From Nepenthes gracilis (taxonomy: Eukaryota; Streptophyta; Magnoliopsida; Caryophyllales; Nepenthaceae): a stretch of DNA of 64,000 bases. Location: assembly GCA_033239525.1 (NCBI GenBank), contig BSYO01000016.1:5591045-5655044 (forward strand), written 5' to 3'. A program made the translations under genes and the position numbers. The notes under the pieces were generated by a model. That model did not search any database, was not told the origin of the DNA, and worked only from the letters and a program-made list of their open reading frames with translations. Shown one piece after another: positions 1 to 10,315 of this stretch (position 1 is the first letter of the stretch; each line of letters starts with the position of its first letter).

Positions 1-749
1 CATGGGTTCTTGTAGGGTCTTGGAGATGGGCTGGTTCCCTCTGCTTTGAATGTGGATCTTGGATTAGTCCCGGATCCGGTTGGATGATCGGGATGCGGCT
101 CCTATCTTTGAATGATTGGTCCCATTGCTGTTTTGAATGTTGAAGATTGTTCTTTGCTGCCGTTGGAGTATAACAGCAACCAGCTCTCGGGATGCGTGGG
201 ATTGGATGCTTTTTTTTTGTTTGTGGGTCTGTTTGATGCCCATTGGCTTGTTGTGAGCTGAATGGCTTTTTTGTTCAATCCACGTTGGCGTTACGCATCT
301 TTGTGTGATGATGCCCTTTGGTATGATATGGCTGATGCTAATTTTGATGTGGGTAGCTACCGATGTAGGAGTTCACGATGCTCTTGATGTGAGCATCTTA
401 TGCGTGGTGGATGGCCGTAGCCGATGGTGCTAAAAAGCCGTGAAAGTGCTTATGTGCCATTTCATGATGCTGGCCTTTTGGATTTTGCCTGGGAATGGCA
501 GTTTAATATGTCTAGGAATTGCTTTTGAGTAATTCACTTGTGTTGTATGATTACCAGGATAGTTTTTTTTTTTTTTTTTTGGTAAGTATTACCAGGATAG
601 TTGGTATCATTGGTTGTATCTAAGTGCTCGGGGCATGCCCTAGCTTTTTTGGTTTATCCCCAAGTCGGAAAAACACTTGGTGATAAATCCTTACTTGTAA
701 ATTTTTTCTCCCATAAATCCAAATCACTTACTTACCAAAAAAAAAAAAA
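1..749 (+). mobile_element. LINE 3' UTR, 3' part (enters from left edge)
   Basis: The sequence is rich in TGC/GATG words and has no credible reading frame. It ends in the family 3' terminus: a GCTCGGGGCATGCCCTAGC-type box at 626-644, a hairpin whose arms are TTTATCCCCAAGT and ACTTGGTGATAAA, then ACTTACTTACC and an A13 tail at 737-749. The left end lies outside the window, so the length and any TSD are unknown. A 25-bp tail-only insertion at 563-587 interrupts it. The identity as LINE 3' UTR is inferred from the TSD-bounded copy at 13777-17385. Confidence 0.75.
563..587 (-). mobile_element. Ultra-short LINE tail insertion (25 bp)
   Basis: The insert is only T18 followed by GGTAAGT, which is the reverse complement of the LINE terminus ACTTACC-poly(A). 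It is flanked by a perfect 13-bp duplication, ATTACCAGGATAG, at 550-562 and 588-600. This is what target-primed reverse transcription would leave if it stopped a few bases past the poly(A). Confidence 0.9.
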
Positions 750-907
750 GCAGGTGCTGCCGATTGTGCATTTGCCCATTGCCCTTACATGATCCCAAGA
801 TCTTGGATGAGCTGCCAGTTTGATGCTGATCCAGTGATGGCTTCCTGAATCTGGTGTGTGGCCTATTTGCTGATATGGTGGACCGTCGATACATACTGTT
901 TAGTAGA
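750..907 (+). mobile_element. LINE 3' UTR, left half of a split copy
   Basis: This TGC-rich + strand segment resumes at 2681 once the nested minus element at 908-2665 is removed. The 15-bp TSD at 893-907 marks the split. There is no reading frame of interest. Its 5' end is not defined because it abuts the poly(A) of the element at 1-749. Confidence 0.6.
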
Positions 908-2665
908 TATTTTTTTTTGGTAAGTAAGTAAATTTTATAAATAAAAAGAAAAATATACAGAAACAATGTTCTATCTCCAAGTGTTATTCCGACTTGGATT
1001 TAGAACAAAGACGCTAGGGCATACCCCGAGCAACATGATCCAAAATACAAAACCTATATAAAGTAAATAATGTAATTAAAGATGGCGAAAACAGAAATAC
1101 ATCCATCAATGCCGTCAGACGACACAAGAGAATGACACGACTAAATTCAGGGAAACGTGTGAAGATAAAAATGAGAGAAGAAAAAGGAACGGCTAGATCA
1201 TCATAACTTGTGATTCCTCAAATTCATTCCTTACACCAAAAACGCGACCAGCAGGAAATCCCACCATGGAAGGGCTATTTGCAACCAGATTATCATGATA
1301 AGGGAGCTGCCAAAATCAGGGGCTCCTGCTTCCAGTCAGCAAGCAATTTTCCATACCAGAAGAAGCAGCCCACACTCCTCAGCCAACCAGAGCCGCAAAC
1401 CTGGAAGCTCATTCCGTTGTATTCCGCGCCAAACCAGGCATCGCCCACAAGCAGTGTTGCATCATCGCTCGCCCAGCAGACCCGGCATGGATCATGAAAC
1501 AACCATGGTTAAGCAAAGGAAAATCCCTCCAAAACAATGGAATAAAGCAGGGTATAAGGAAAGCCCTATCATCCACTAATCTAAAATAGGTTCAAACAAA
1601 GCAGCAGCCGCAACGAGTTCTGAATAGACCACCGACTATAGCAGCATCATCACACAGCAGCAGCATGCTGGAGACCAACTAAAAATCAGCTACCTAATTC
1701 CACACAGCAGCATCATCACATCAGCAAGCAGGAGGTAGACTTGTAGCACATCAGCAGGAGGTAGACTTGGCATCAGCAGCTGGCTTAGTCAGGTAGAATT
1801 GCGGAACTGGTAGGGGAGTAAGAAATCAGAATGCAGCTAATGGCCCCCTCATCTGTCGACCCAGATCCTACATCTACTTCAAAGATTCACTCATTCCAGC
1901 AGCCACCTCTTTCAGCACCAAGGAAGAAAACAAGTAAGATCGATGCAGCAATCCGACACATGTTGCAGAAAAACTTTCGCCTGTAGAGTCTCCGCCCCAA
2001 TCCTCATGGCAAAACCACTCGGCACAGGCAGCAAAACTAGCCACCCAGACCAGGGGAAAAGGAAAGTCAATGGGAACACAATCAGCCACATCAGCCAGCA
2101 GCTTCAGCATTTAACCAAACCCAACCAACATAGGGAACCTGCAACAGCTACCAACCAGATCACAACCCAATATATCTTCTCAGACCATCACAACCTCACC
2201 CCACCAAGAGCAACACAACATAGAGAAACACCAGCAATGCTAACCCGTCCAAATATTGATCCCAAAAAATACAGCCTAAAAACAACATGTTGTAGGACAA
2301 ATAGAACCGTGGTCAAGACCAACTGAAGCATCCTTGAGCCGCTTCAGACTCCAGACCGGCAAAATAGCAATGCAACTCCACAAACCCGACTACACAGGAT
2401 CAGAATACACCCATACTTCAACAGCAAATGAGATAATGGGTAGAAGCATTAGGGTCCATTCACCCTAAAGACATTTTTTTTTTGGAGAGGGAATGGAGAG
2501 GTGAAGGGCATCAGAGTTCATCAGCCCCAGAATTACGAGCCATAGAACGCTCCAATTTTTTTTTTCATATATATATATATATATTTAAATAACACCGATC
2601 TAGCAGTAGGACAAAATCAAAGATGCTACAAAGCCGAGCTTGCCGAAGCCAGAGGAGGCCCAATA
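908..2665 (-). mobile_element. 5'-truncated LINE 3' UTR with TSD
   Basis: A 15-bp TSD, ATACTGTTTAGTAGA, flanks the element at 893-907 and 2666-2680. On the minus strand it begins with a short stretch carrying the internal C-rich/A-tract module (CATTCCCTCTCC then A10, at 2474-2495). It continues through about 1.4 kb of CAG/TGC-rich sequence and ends in the hairpin and TTACTTACC-type tail at 908-1035. Module and tail lie inside one TSD pair, so they belong to one transcript. The tail is a variant in which the 3' arm is preceded by AT-rich sequence. A (TA)n microsatellite lies at about 2567-2583. Confidence 0.85.
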
Positions 2666-2680
2666 ATACTGTTTAGTAGA

Positions 2681-2908
2681 CTTGTTGTTCTACATTGGAC
2701 AAACCTCATGTTTGGTCGATTTTGTGGAGCGTTGTCCCCCTAGTGGACTTTTTTTTTGTATTATCCTTTTGGTGTCATCAGTTGTACCAAGCTGCTCGGG
2801 GAATGCCCTAACGTTTTATGATTTATCTTCCTGTCAAAATACTTGGAGATAAAGCATTGATTATGTAAATTTTTCTCCCATTAATCCAAATTTACTTACC
2901 AAAAAAAA
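2681..2908 (+). mobile_element. LINE 3' UTR, right half with tail
   Basis: This continues the copy begun at 750-907. It contains the GCTCGGGG box at about 2793, a hairpin arm pair around CTGTCAAAATACTTGG, and TTTACTTACC with an A8 tail ending at 2908. Confidence 0.75.
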
Positions 2909-3107
2909 GTGTATTGTGGCCGAGTTGCATGTGGCCGGATTTAGATGATGCTCATCTAGTACACTCGGTTTCATGAATTGGTTCATGGTGGTGCTTGGGA
3001 ATGCCCTAGCTCATTCTTCTACCTCTAAGTCGGCAAAACACTTGGAGTTAGAACATCGTATTATAGCTTTGATTATTTTAATTTTAATTTACTTACCAAA
3101 AAAAAAA
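2909..3107 (+). mobile_element. Short 5'-truncated LINE tail copy
   Basis: About 200 bp in the + orientation, with a GCTTGGGAATGCCCTAGC box near 2991, the hairpin arms CTACCTCTAAGT and ACTTGGAGTTAG, and TTTACTTACC-A10 ending at 3107. I could not see a TSD. Confidence 0.7.
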
Positions 3108-3302
3108 CGAAGGCAAGGACATAGCCGTCTTCGTCGGACGACTCTCCTGAGCATTAAGGCTTGGAATCTCCAGAGAAGATGGAGGAGACAAGGTAACACC
3201 AGAGGAGGAAGGGACCTCAGCTGGGGGGGAAGCCACGTCAGATTCCAGGGGAAAAGGCAAACATTTGGAAATCCCAAATCCAGATTCAATCCCCACGGGA
3301 AT
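3108..3302 (-). pseudogene. ORF1 linker fragment
   Basis: On the minus strand this 195-bp island reads as a Ser/Pro-rich stretch (SLPSSSGVTLSPPSSLEIPS-like) resembling the low-complexity linker upstream or downstream of the ORF1 DUF4283 domain in the other copies. It is sandwiched between a + tail and a - tail, with no start, stop or conserved domain. The assignment is by composition and context only. Confidence 0.35.
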
Positions 3303-3304
3303 GA

Positions 3305-3609
3305 TTTTTTTTTTTAGTGAGTAAGTAAAATGAATTAAAATAAATGAACATTTACAAAACGGTGTTCTAACATCAAGTGTTTTGCCAACTTGGGATTAGA
3401 ACAACGAGTTAGGGCATGCCCCGAACACCAAAAAACAACACCTAGATTGGCCGTAATCAGCACAAACCACCAAAAACACACAACAAAAAAACCAGTTTTT
3501 TTAGGAAAACTCCAATGGGGACAGGGAGCTCAGCTCCAATTGCGTCTACCCAATCCAGCCAGCTGCTGACACAGCCTGAAGGTAGTTCATAGTGCTAATC
3601 CACTGCATC
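3305..3609 (-). mobile_element. Short LINE tail copy
   Basis: T11 is followed by a diverged GTGAGTAAGTAAA start, a hairpin whose arms derive from CTAATCCCAAGT and ACTTGATGTTAG, and the GGCATGCCCC box near 3415. About 180 bp of 3' UTR follows, then the next minus tail begins at 3610. No TSD was found. Confidence 0.65.
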
Positions 3610-4319
3610 TTTTTTTGGTAAGCAAGTATTTTGGATTAATGGGAGAAAAAATAAGTTACAAAATCTATATTTTATCTCCAAGTATTTTGACTTAAAAACA
3701 AAACATAATACGCTAGGGCATGCCCCGAGCATCTAGTACATCATATAATACAAAAAAACCTCCAGGAGGACAATGTTTAACAGAAACAATAAAATATGGA
3801 ATCTGTCAAATGTTACACATGAACAGACTCAAAATCAGTAACTCCCGAATCCACAGAAGTAACTCAGCAAATCAAAAAGCATCCGAGCCGATTCAGCTCC
3901 TCCGGACCGCAGCTCCATTATCAGTCTTCACAAAAACAGGATGGCATCAAAAACCTTAAGCTGAGACCCAATGATAGCACATTCTGCAGCTAGGACCCGA
4001 CTGCATCTAATTCCAGTTTGATGGCCAGCATCATCAGTAAATTGACAACAGCATTTGCTAAAGTCCAGCATAATAGGAGGACAGAGGGCACTAGCAACTA
4101 CTGCCATCATCCATCAGCAGCTGCCGACAACAGCACAAATCAACCACAAGGGGATCAACGCACCACAACTCAACCAAACATCCAACGAAGCCCAACAGGC
4201 CTTCTAAATCGGATAGATAGGTGCACCACCAAAACAGCAGCCTGGCCATTCACCACATTCAGGAAGTGACCCACAGGGAGCAAACACAGGATTAGCAACA
4301 AATGCCGGCAGCACATCCA

Positions 4320-4340
4320 TACTTACCAAAAAAAAAAGTT
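4320..4340 (+). mobile_element. Ultra-short LINE tail insertion (about 21 bp)
   Basis: TACTTACC-A10 plus three extra bases is flanked by the 13-bp duplication GGCAGCACATCCA (4307-4319 and 4341-4353). It is inserted antisense to the 3' UTR of the surrounding ORF1-only element. Confidence 0.9.
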
Positions 4341-5703
4341 GGCAGCACATCCAACCAATCAACTGCATCATCGGTTCCCATAAGGAGGAATCAGATTTTG
4401 GCCTAAAGCCAAACATCTGCACCATCAGGAACTCTTCCTTGCATCAAATCTGGACCAGCTGTTCTCAGCATCCTAGCCACCAAGCCAAAACTGCATTTTC
4501 CAGCATCTTCACCCAGCAGCAGGCTACCTCAATCCACCCGCAATGAATCTCAGCACAGACAGCATACTCAGTAGCAAAGATACAGGGCAGGGGAGCCAGC
4601 CATCATCCAGCCTCCCGCGTACAGCGACCAACATTGGCAGCAGCATCATTAGAATTGTGCAACCCACCTTCATGCAGCCCCAGCTGCAAATCGTAGCACA
4701 GCAAATGCATCTTCCAACATCATTATGAGCATTAACACTCCATCAACTAACTGCATCATAGAATCTATACCAGCAGCACTCCACTAGGTGCATAACCAAC
4801 AAATACCGGTAGCTATCTGCCAGTACCAAAGCGCATTGAACTTTAGGAGCATCATTCCTCAATCTCCACATCATAGTTCAGGAGCAGCCACAATCCAGCA
4901 CCACATACACTGGTGGCACAGCAACAAGCTTCAGGATCTTCAGCTCAACAACTACAGCAGGGTCCAAAGATGGAAAAACTGCATACACAGCATCAGTGGC
5001 AAGGCACACAGAAAGATCCAACATCTTCAATCTTTCAGCCTCACAGAATTACAGAATTGACACCCCAGCCACAAATTCAGCAGCATAACAATTAGAGAGC
5101 CCGCCACATTCCAGCATCTCAAATGACTGGAAACAGCCGAGCATTAATTTTGCCAGCACACCAACACCAAGTCAATGCCAGCACAACCAGCCAAGGATTC
5201 AGGTGCCTGTACAGTAGCCAGAGCATACAGTCCAACAACTCAGACAACAGAAGCATCAAAGCCTTCAGCTCCTAGAGCTGCGGTACACCAGCTTCAGCAA
5301 GGACCAAAAAGCCAAGTTCGGCAACCAATTCTAGCAGTATCTATAAGCCCAGCATGCTGGATTCTAGCTAAGAAAGCCACAGAAACTCCCAGCCAAAGCA
5401 ACAGCTCATACACCTCACAGCCAACAACAGACATCTCCACCTCATTCAACCTCAATAATCTTCATCAGGGAGATAATTCAGCAAATACTGAAGAAACACT
5501 ACCCCAGCATCAGACACTGTAGCAAACAACACCACACCATCCAACAAGTTTAGTAGAAACCTGCTTTAGACAAAAACAAGCAGGAGACTACCAGAATTGA
5601 GCTTAGGCAGGGGCACCAGCCCAACCAACAGGCCAGCAGCCACCTAGCCAAAATTTATTATCAGCCAGTATACAAATCCAGCAAACCCCACTAGCACCAG
5701 GAC

Positions 5704-7645
5704 CTAGGATCTAGGGGATGCCTTTGGTTTTTTGGATTTTTTCTTTTTCCGAGATTTTGTTGGCTTCCAGGATTCACACTCCAAAGCCATCGCTTCATTT
5801 ACACTTAAGAATTTCTCATTGGAGAAGTCAATGGCTCGGCCCACACAAACTTCAGTAGAGGAGACACTAGGGCATGCAGGGATTGTCCCTTCAAACGTTT
5901 TTGAATACAATCCATACTTTATTGTCAGACGACAAATAGAAGGTGGAGTTGGCTCACTATCTAAATCAGATTCAGGGTCCAAGCCAATGAGGTGTTCTTC
6001 AGGAGGGTCTGACGACACAGAGGCAGCAAGCAATTGCTACCGGGCATGGCGCAGAGCCCCCACAGCACCTTCAGGCGAACAGCCAGAGGCCTGATGACTC
6101 AGATCAGTAGGGACGGGCAATGGGCAGGAACTCCAAGAGCCTTGGGATGAATCTCAGTAACATCAGCTCGATCCACATTGGAGATTGGTATCAGGATGAC
6201 ATCTACGATTGGCAGGACAGAAGGGTTGAGAAGCCGAGGCATAGTTTCTGAACAAGAGAGGAGAGGAGCAGGTCCAGAGGAAGCCTAAGGACCAGAACTG
6301 CACTCAACGACCGCATTCAGAGAATCCATGGGGATCTCTAAAGAACCTTGAGGAGAATTGGACCTCAGAGCCTCTGCAGTAGGAGGCAAGTGTAACCTTC
6401 CAGGCTCAGCAGTAGCTGGTCCTTGATCAATCAGCGAATCATCACAAAGACTCATCAAAACCCCAGATGGCACTACAGATTTACCCCAATGGGTAGCAAC
6501 TGAGGCTACAGCCAGGGAGTGACCAGAATTTGAATTCTGGAGGAACCTAGAAGATTTCAGGGGACCTTCGTCCATCCTGGGGCCCTTCACTGGATTCAGT
6601 GTGCTTCCAGGAGAGGGTGGCTTCGGCAGGTCCTCTGAGACAATATCTCCAGGGGTAGAAATGGGAGGACAGGGACAACTGACCATCTTGGAACGGCAAT
6701 TGGATTCAACATGCCCTATCAACTGGCATCGTCCACATCTGGTGGGCTTCCAATTATATTCCACTTTCACCATAGAAATGGAATTAGAATCAGGATATGG
6801 TTTAACAGCAATGTTGTCGGGTAAGGGGCCATCCACACCAACTTCAACACAAACCTTTACGCAAGAGACGTTTTCCAATCGAGCAGTTCTGGAGTCGAGA
6901 TGCAAGGGGATCCCAATGGCACTGGAGATCCAGCTTAACCCGGCGTTGGTCCAGAGCTTGATCGGCAAATTGGATAGCTTGATTCAGATGGGAAATCACT
7001 TGTGTTCGTCCTTGGACAGAGGCATTCCAGGAGCCCAACATTTAAGGAAGATTGCTTTCCCAAAGAACGTCCAAGGACCTGCCCGAATGCAATTCTCCAT
7101 CAGCTCCATAGATGAGAAACAGAAAAAGAAAAACCCGGCTTCATTGCCGGCGACATGTTTGAGACCAAATCGATCCCAAATCTTTCTGGCGATGGCTTTC
7201 ACAGCCAGGAAGTGTAGAGGGGAGTCAATGAAGTGACCGACCAAGGTGAATCCCCAAAAAAGATTACCTTGGTTGATAACATCAGTCGGGGGGGAAAGAG
7301 TATCCGTAGCACCAATAGCAGTTTGAGGGGGGTAGAAAGACAACGTTGGAGCCAGGCCTTACCAAAAAAAGGAGCCAGGCCTTCGCAATCCTTTCGGATG
7401 ACTTCGGACCAAGAAATGGGGGCCGCAACAACCTCAGAAGTCTTGCGAAGCTCCTTTGGTTTTGAATGCTCCAAGAGCGGGGCGTCAAATGTCGGCCAGG
7501 CTGTATTCGACTCCAATCGGGGAACCTGGAGAGAGGAACACCCTAGGGTTTTAGGAATGGAAACCGACGATGAATGAGTAGAGGGAGTGCCACGGGAGAC
7601 GAAGTCCTGGGGAGGAACGGGTAGTTCTCCCAGGATTCCGGCCAT
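5704..7645 (-). pseudogene. LINE ORF1 (gag-like, DUF4283 + CCHC), disabled
   Basis: ORF1 proteins of plant L1 LINEs bind the element RNA. From the N terminus this copy has MAGILGELP, a Ser/Pro linker, the DUF4283-type core (TLVGHFIDSPLHFLAVKAIA, a GFFFFCFSS strand, then AGLSWISSAIGIPL), and a full CCHC knuckle at about 6738-6700 (CGRCQLIGHVESNC, C-x2-C-x4-H-x4-C). A long Ser/Pro linker follows. The C terminus has PTPPSICRLTIKYG, then SWKPTKSRKKKKSKKPKASP, R-S and the stop. Start chosen: 7645, in a palindrome shared by other copies. Damage: a 10-bp retro-insertion at 7361-7370 (with its 13-bp duplication) shifts the frame by 23 bp; two TGA codons lie at about 6968-6998; another shift and stops lie between 6285 and 6033. 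It is a pseudogene. Confidence 0.8.
7361..7370 (+). mobile_element. 10-bp LINE tail insertion inside ORF1
   Basis: Only ACC-A7 is inserted, flanked by the perfect 13-bp duplication GGAGCCAGGCCTT (7348-7360 and 7371-7383). The total gain is 23 bp, which explains the frame change between the N-terminal and DUF4283 parts of the minus-strand ORF1. It is the shortest insertion of this kind in the window. Confidence 0.85.
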
Positions 7646-7746
7646 GGCCGGTGACGGCAAAAAAAACGCAATATGATGGGCACGGGCGCTAGAACGTCAA
7701 ACGAAGTTTGAAATTTTAGAGAGAAGCGAGAGCTTCTCTCTCTACC

Positions 7747-8070
7747 CAAATTTCTCTTCCCACGGGAATGATTGAAGGAGGAGGAGGAGAACATTTAACG
7801 TGGGGGGCGCCAAATTCAACAACGCGGACCAAATGAGGGTAAACCTCCGACAGAAGGGTTTGATTTATGGGAGACATTGAGGGCACCAAGAACTCCCGAA
7901 AGGGAAGCAAAGACGCTAGGAGAGGGAAATCTGAGTCAAAAGAAGGGGAGAGGTTGGGAACAGGGGCAAGGGGTTCCGGCGCCATGAGGCACCGGCGAAG
8001 AGGGAAGGGGGGAGACGAGCGAAGGAGAGGATTCGAAATTGAAGAGAGAAGGCAGAGCTTCTCTCTCTAG
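7747..8070 (-). pseudogene. LINE 5' UTR and ORF1 N-terminal fragment
   Basis: On the minus strand this begins with the same GAGAGAAG...CTTCTCTC dyad at about 8041-8068 that occurs at 7719-7746. ORF1 opens at 7985 as MAPEPLAPVPNLSP, followed by the FDSDFPLL motif seen as PDFPPL or DRDFPPL in LINE-1 and LINE-2. The reading frame runs for about 80 codons and is then cut at 7747, where the 5' end of the next element starts. The two 5' ends therefore lie in tandem. Confidence 0.6.
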
Positions 8071-8826
8071 CATTCAACAGAGTTCGACAGTTTCTGCTAT
8101 CGTTGATTACTTTCAACGCGTTTTAGGATCTGGACATACGCAAGGAACAGCCGGTCTCAACTGGATTCGTCCATATATCCTTCACACCATTCCGGACTCC
8201 TTAATAGCCCCCCCATGGCCCAGGTCAATGAAGAGGAGATCAAGAAGGCCATATTCTCAATCGGTGACTTCCGTGCCCCTAGGCCTGATGGGTTCTCTTC
8301 AAAGTTCTCCAAAGATGCATGGGAAATAGTTGGCACAACTGCCACGGAAGCTATTCATGATTTCTTTTATCACAGAAAGCTTCTCAAACAGATCAACACT
8401 ACCATCATCAGTTTTACCCCCAAGGTTCAGACTCCGTGATCGGTGACTGACTACAAGCCTATCTCCTGCTGCAATGTCATATACAAGGCTATATCAAAGA
8501 TCATTGCTAATCGAATTAAGATAACCCTTCCTTACTTGGTGGACACTTGCCAAACAGCCTTTGTAGAAGGTCGTCAGATTAGTGAGAACATTCTCCTGGC
8601 CTAGGAGCTTCTGCACAAATATCACTTGGGACATGGTTCCTCCCGTTGTGCACTGAAAATTGATCTCATGAAAGCTTACGATTCCGTCCATTGGGATTTT
8701 ATCATCCACTTATTGATCTTGATGGGATTTCCTCCTCAACTCATTGGTTGGATCAGCCAATGCATCACCACCCATTTCTTTTCAATTAATATTAATGGGG
8801 GAATCGGTCAGTTTTTTCAAAGGTGG

Positions 8827-8847
8827 TTTTTTTTTTTTTGGTAAGTA
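8827..8847 (-). mobile_element. Ultra-short LINE tail insertion (21 bp)
   Basis: T13-GGTAAGTA is flanked by TTCAAAGGTGG (8816-8826 and 8848-8858). It lies between the palm segments of the LINE-3 reverse transcriptase and breaks its frame. Confidence 0.9.
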
Positions 8848-9207
8848 TTCAAAGGTGGTAAGGGTCTTAGACAAGGCAAACCTATTTCTCCTTACCTGTT
8901 CGTGCTCGTCATGGGAGTGCAGAATGGAATTATTGAGGTGAAGGCCAGACGAAATGAGTGATTTAAGTTTCACTGGCGTTATGAGGATACTCGAACTGTT
9001 ATCCTTGCCTTTGCAGGCGATTTGTTACTTTTCTCCCGAGCTGATTTAAACTCCATTCAAATTTTACAGGAATGTCTTGAGGAGTTTAGGTTCGTATTTG
9101 GCCTATTTGCAAACAAAAATAAAAGTGAGATCTTTATCTGCACTAAGGATTCTAACCTCCAAAAGGAAATCTCTGGCATGTTGGGTTTCAATGAAGGCCA
9201 CCTACCC

Positions 9208-9306
9208 CTTTTTTTTTTGATAAGTAAGTAAAGTGCATTAAAAAAGAAAAGAAAAATTACAACACCTATATTCTAATCTAAGTGTTACACCGACTTGGAG
9301 GTAGAG
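9208..9306 (-). mobile_element. 99-bp LINE tail insertion
   Basis: A C and T10 are followed by GATAAGTAAGTAAAG, an A-rich spacer and most of the terminal hairpin. The 9-bp duplication CACCTACCC lies at 9199-9207 and 9307-9315. The insertion is 5'-truncated just inside the hairpin. It interrupts ORF2 between GFNEGHLP and MKYLEVSLI. Confidence 0.85.
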
Positions 9307-9615
9307 CACCTACCCATGAAATACTTGGAGGTCTCGCTGATCACTTCTAGACTCTCTGTCTTGAATTGCAAGCCCCTCATTGATAACGTCATTCGTTGTA
9401 TTTCGTCCTGTAAGAATCGGTGGCTATCTTTTGGAGGGCGTCTTCATCTTGTATCATCCATTCTTTCGTCCATCCACTTGTACTAGGCCTCCTTGTTCAT
9501 TCTGCCCAAGTCTGTTCTTAAAATCATAGAGAGCTACATCCAAAGATTTTTGTGGCATGGTGTTATTGATGGGAAGGCAACCATAAAGGTTGCGTGGGCT
9601 GACATTTGCCATCCA

Positions 9616-10056
9616 TTGAAGTACCATTGAGGTTTTCCCATCCACTTTACACAATGATGGATGATGATCACGTGATGTTGACACATTCTGTTCCCCTTGT
9701 TCGTAATTGACTTTCGGTAGAGGACTATGTAGGATGTCGAATTGGCCGTACTCAAGCTGATGGTATGTGCATTTCAGATGCTGATTGACTCCGGTTTCCT
9801 TTTCTTCGTGGTTGCGGATTTCTGATTAACAAAATGAGCTCCCTCAGGAAAAATGATTTGTGACGGACTAGATATTGGTCATCTTGATAAGACCTGCTAT
9901 TTTATGTTTTGTACGTTCCTTGAATTGGTTTATGGTAGTGCTCGGGGTATGCCCTAGCGTATTGTTCCACCTCTCAGTTGGCAAAACACTTGGAGGTTGA
10001 ACATTGTTATGTAAATCTTATTTAATTTAATCTCATCTTACTTACCAAAAAAAAAA
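9616..10056 (+). mobile_element. 441-bp 5'-truncated LINE 3' end with TSD
   Basis: A 15-bp TSD with one mismatch flanks it: GACATTTGCCATCCA at 9601-9615 and GACATTTGCTATCCA at 10057-10071. Inside are about 320 bp of 3' UTR, the GCTCGGGGTATGCCCTAGC box at 9940, a hairpin pair CCACCTCTCAGT / ACTTGGAGGTTG, and CTTACTTACC-A10. ORF2 of LINE-3 resumes exactly after it. Confidence 0.9.
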
Positions 10057-10315
10057 GACATTTGCTATCCAAAGAGCGAAGGCGGCCCAGGGGTTAAAAA
10101 CTTGCAAGCCTAGAACCAAGCTCTGATTGCAAACTGCTTTGGCGCATTATTACTAAAGACTCTGGCTCAGAGTGGGATTTATGGGCTCATGTGCATAGGA
10201 TTAAGGACCGATGTATTTGGACCTTAAAAGTACCAGAATCAGCATCTTGGTGTTGGAGGAAAATTATGAAGTTATGTCCTTACATCCGTCTCCATACGAA
10301 ATACTCAAAAGAAAG

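Larger units (their letters stand above)
3610..7746 (-). mobile_element. ORF1-only LINE derivative (HAL1-like), near full length
   Basis: Read on the minus strand: a 5' end at about 7746 with a GAGAGAAGC...GCTTCTCTC dyad; ORF1 starting at 7645 inside the palindrome CCGGCCATGGCCGG; a stop at 5704-5706; about 2 kb of TGC-rich 3' UTR; and the hairpin plus TTGCTTACC-poly(A) at 3610-3731. No endonuclease or reverse transcriptase lies between ORF1 and the tail, so this is an ORF1-plus-3'UTR element and not a simple 5' truncation. Two tail-only insertions (4320-4340 and 7361-7370) sit inside it. The 3' UTR at 3775-4310 is very similar to 39585-40125, so both belong to one subfamily. No TSD was recognised. 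Confidence 0.75.
8071..10315 (+). pseudogene. LINE-3 ORF2 fragment (reverse transcriptase), interrupted
   Basis: ORF2 homology starts mid-protein (RPYILHTIPDSL, then FRAPRPDGFSSKF), continues through the fingers/palm (CNVIYKAISKIIANRIK, KIDLMKAYDSVHWDF) and a thumb-like part (RWLSFGGRLHLVSSILSSIH), and ends near WRKIMKLCPYIR. The catalytic FADD box reads FAGDLLLF at about 9012, so the first catalytic Asp of the pair is changed to Gly. Three insertions of the same family break it: 8827-8847, 9208-9306 and 9616-10056. There are also nonsense codons (for example TGA at about 8437, TAG at about 8602) and frameshifts. The endonuclease part is missing, and the 3' end is cut at about 10315 by the next element. 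Confidence 0.8.

Noticed and set aside
601..749. Tail units read as independent SINEs or hairpin MITEs
   Set aside because: The inverted repeat is internal and followed by poly(A). TSDs always lie outside the poly(A), and LINE-7 shows the unit joined to ORF2 within one TSD. It is a LINE 3' end.
1620..1800. CRISPR-like array of CAGCAG/CATCA repeats
   Set aside because: The words are short, irregular and without uniform spacers. They are part of the CAG-rich 3' UTR, and this is a plant genome.
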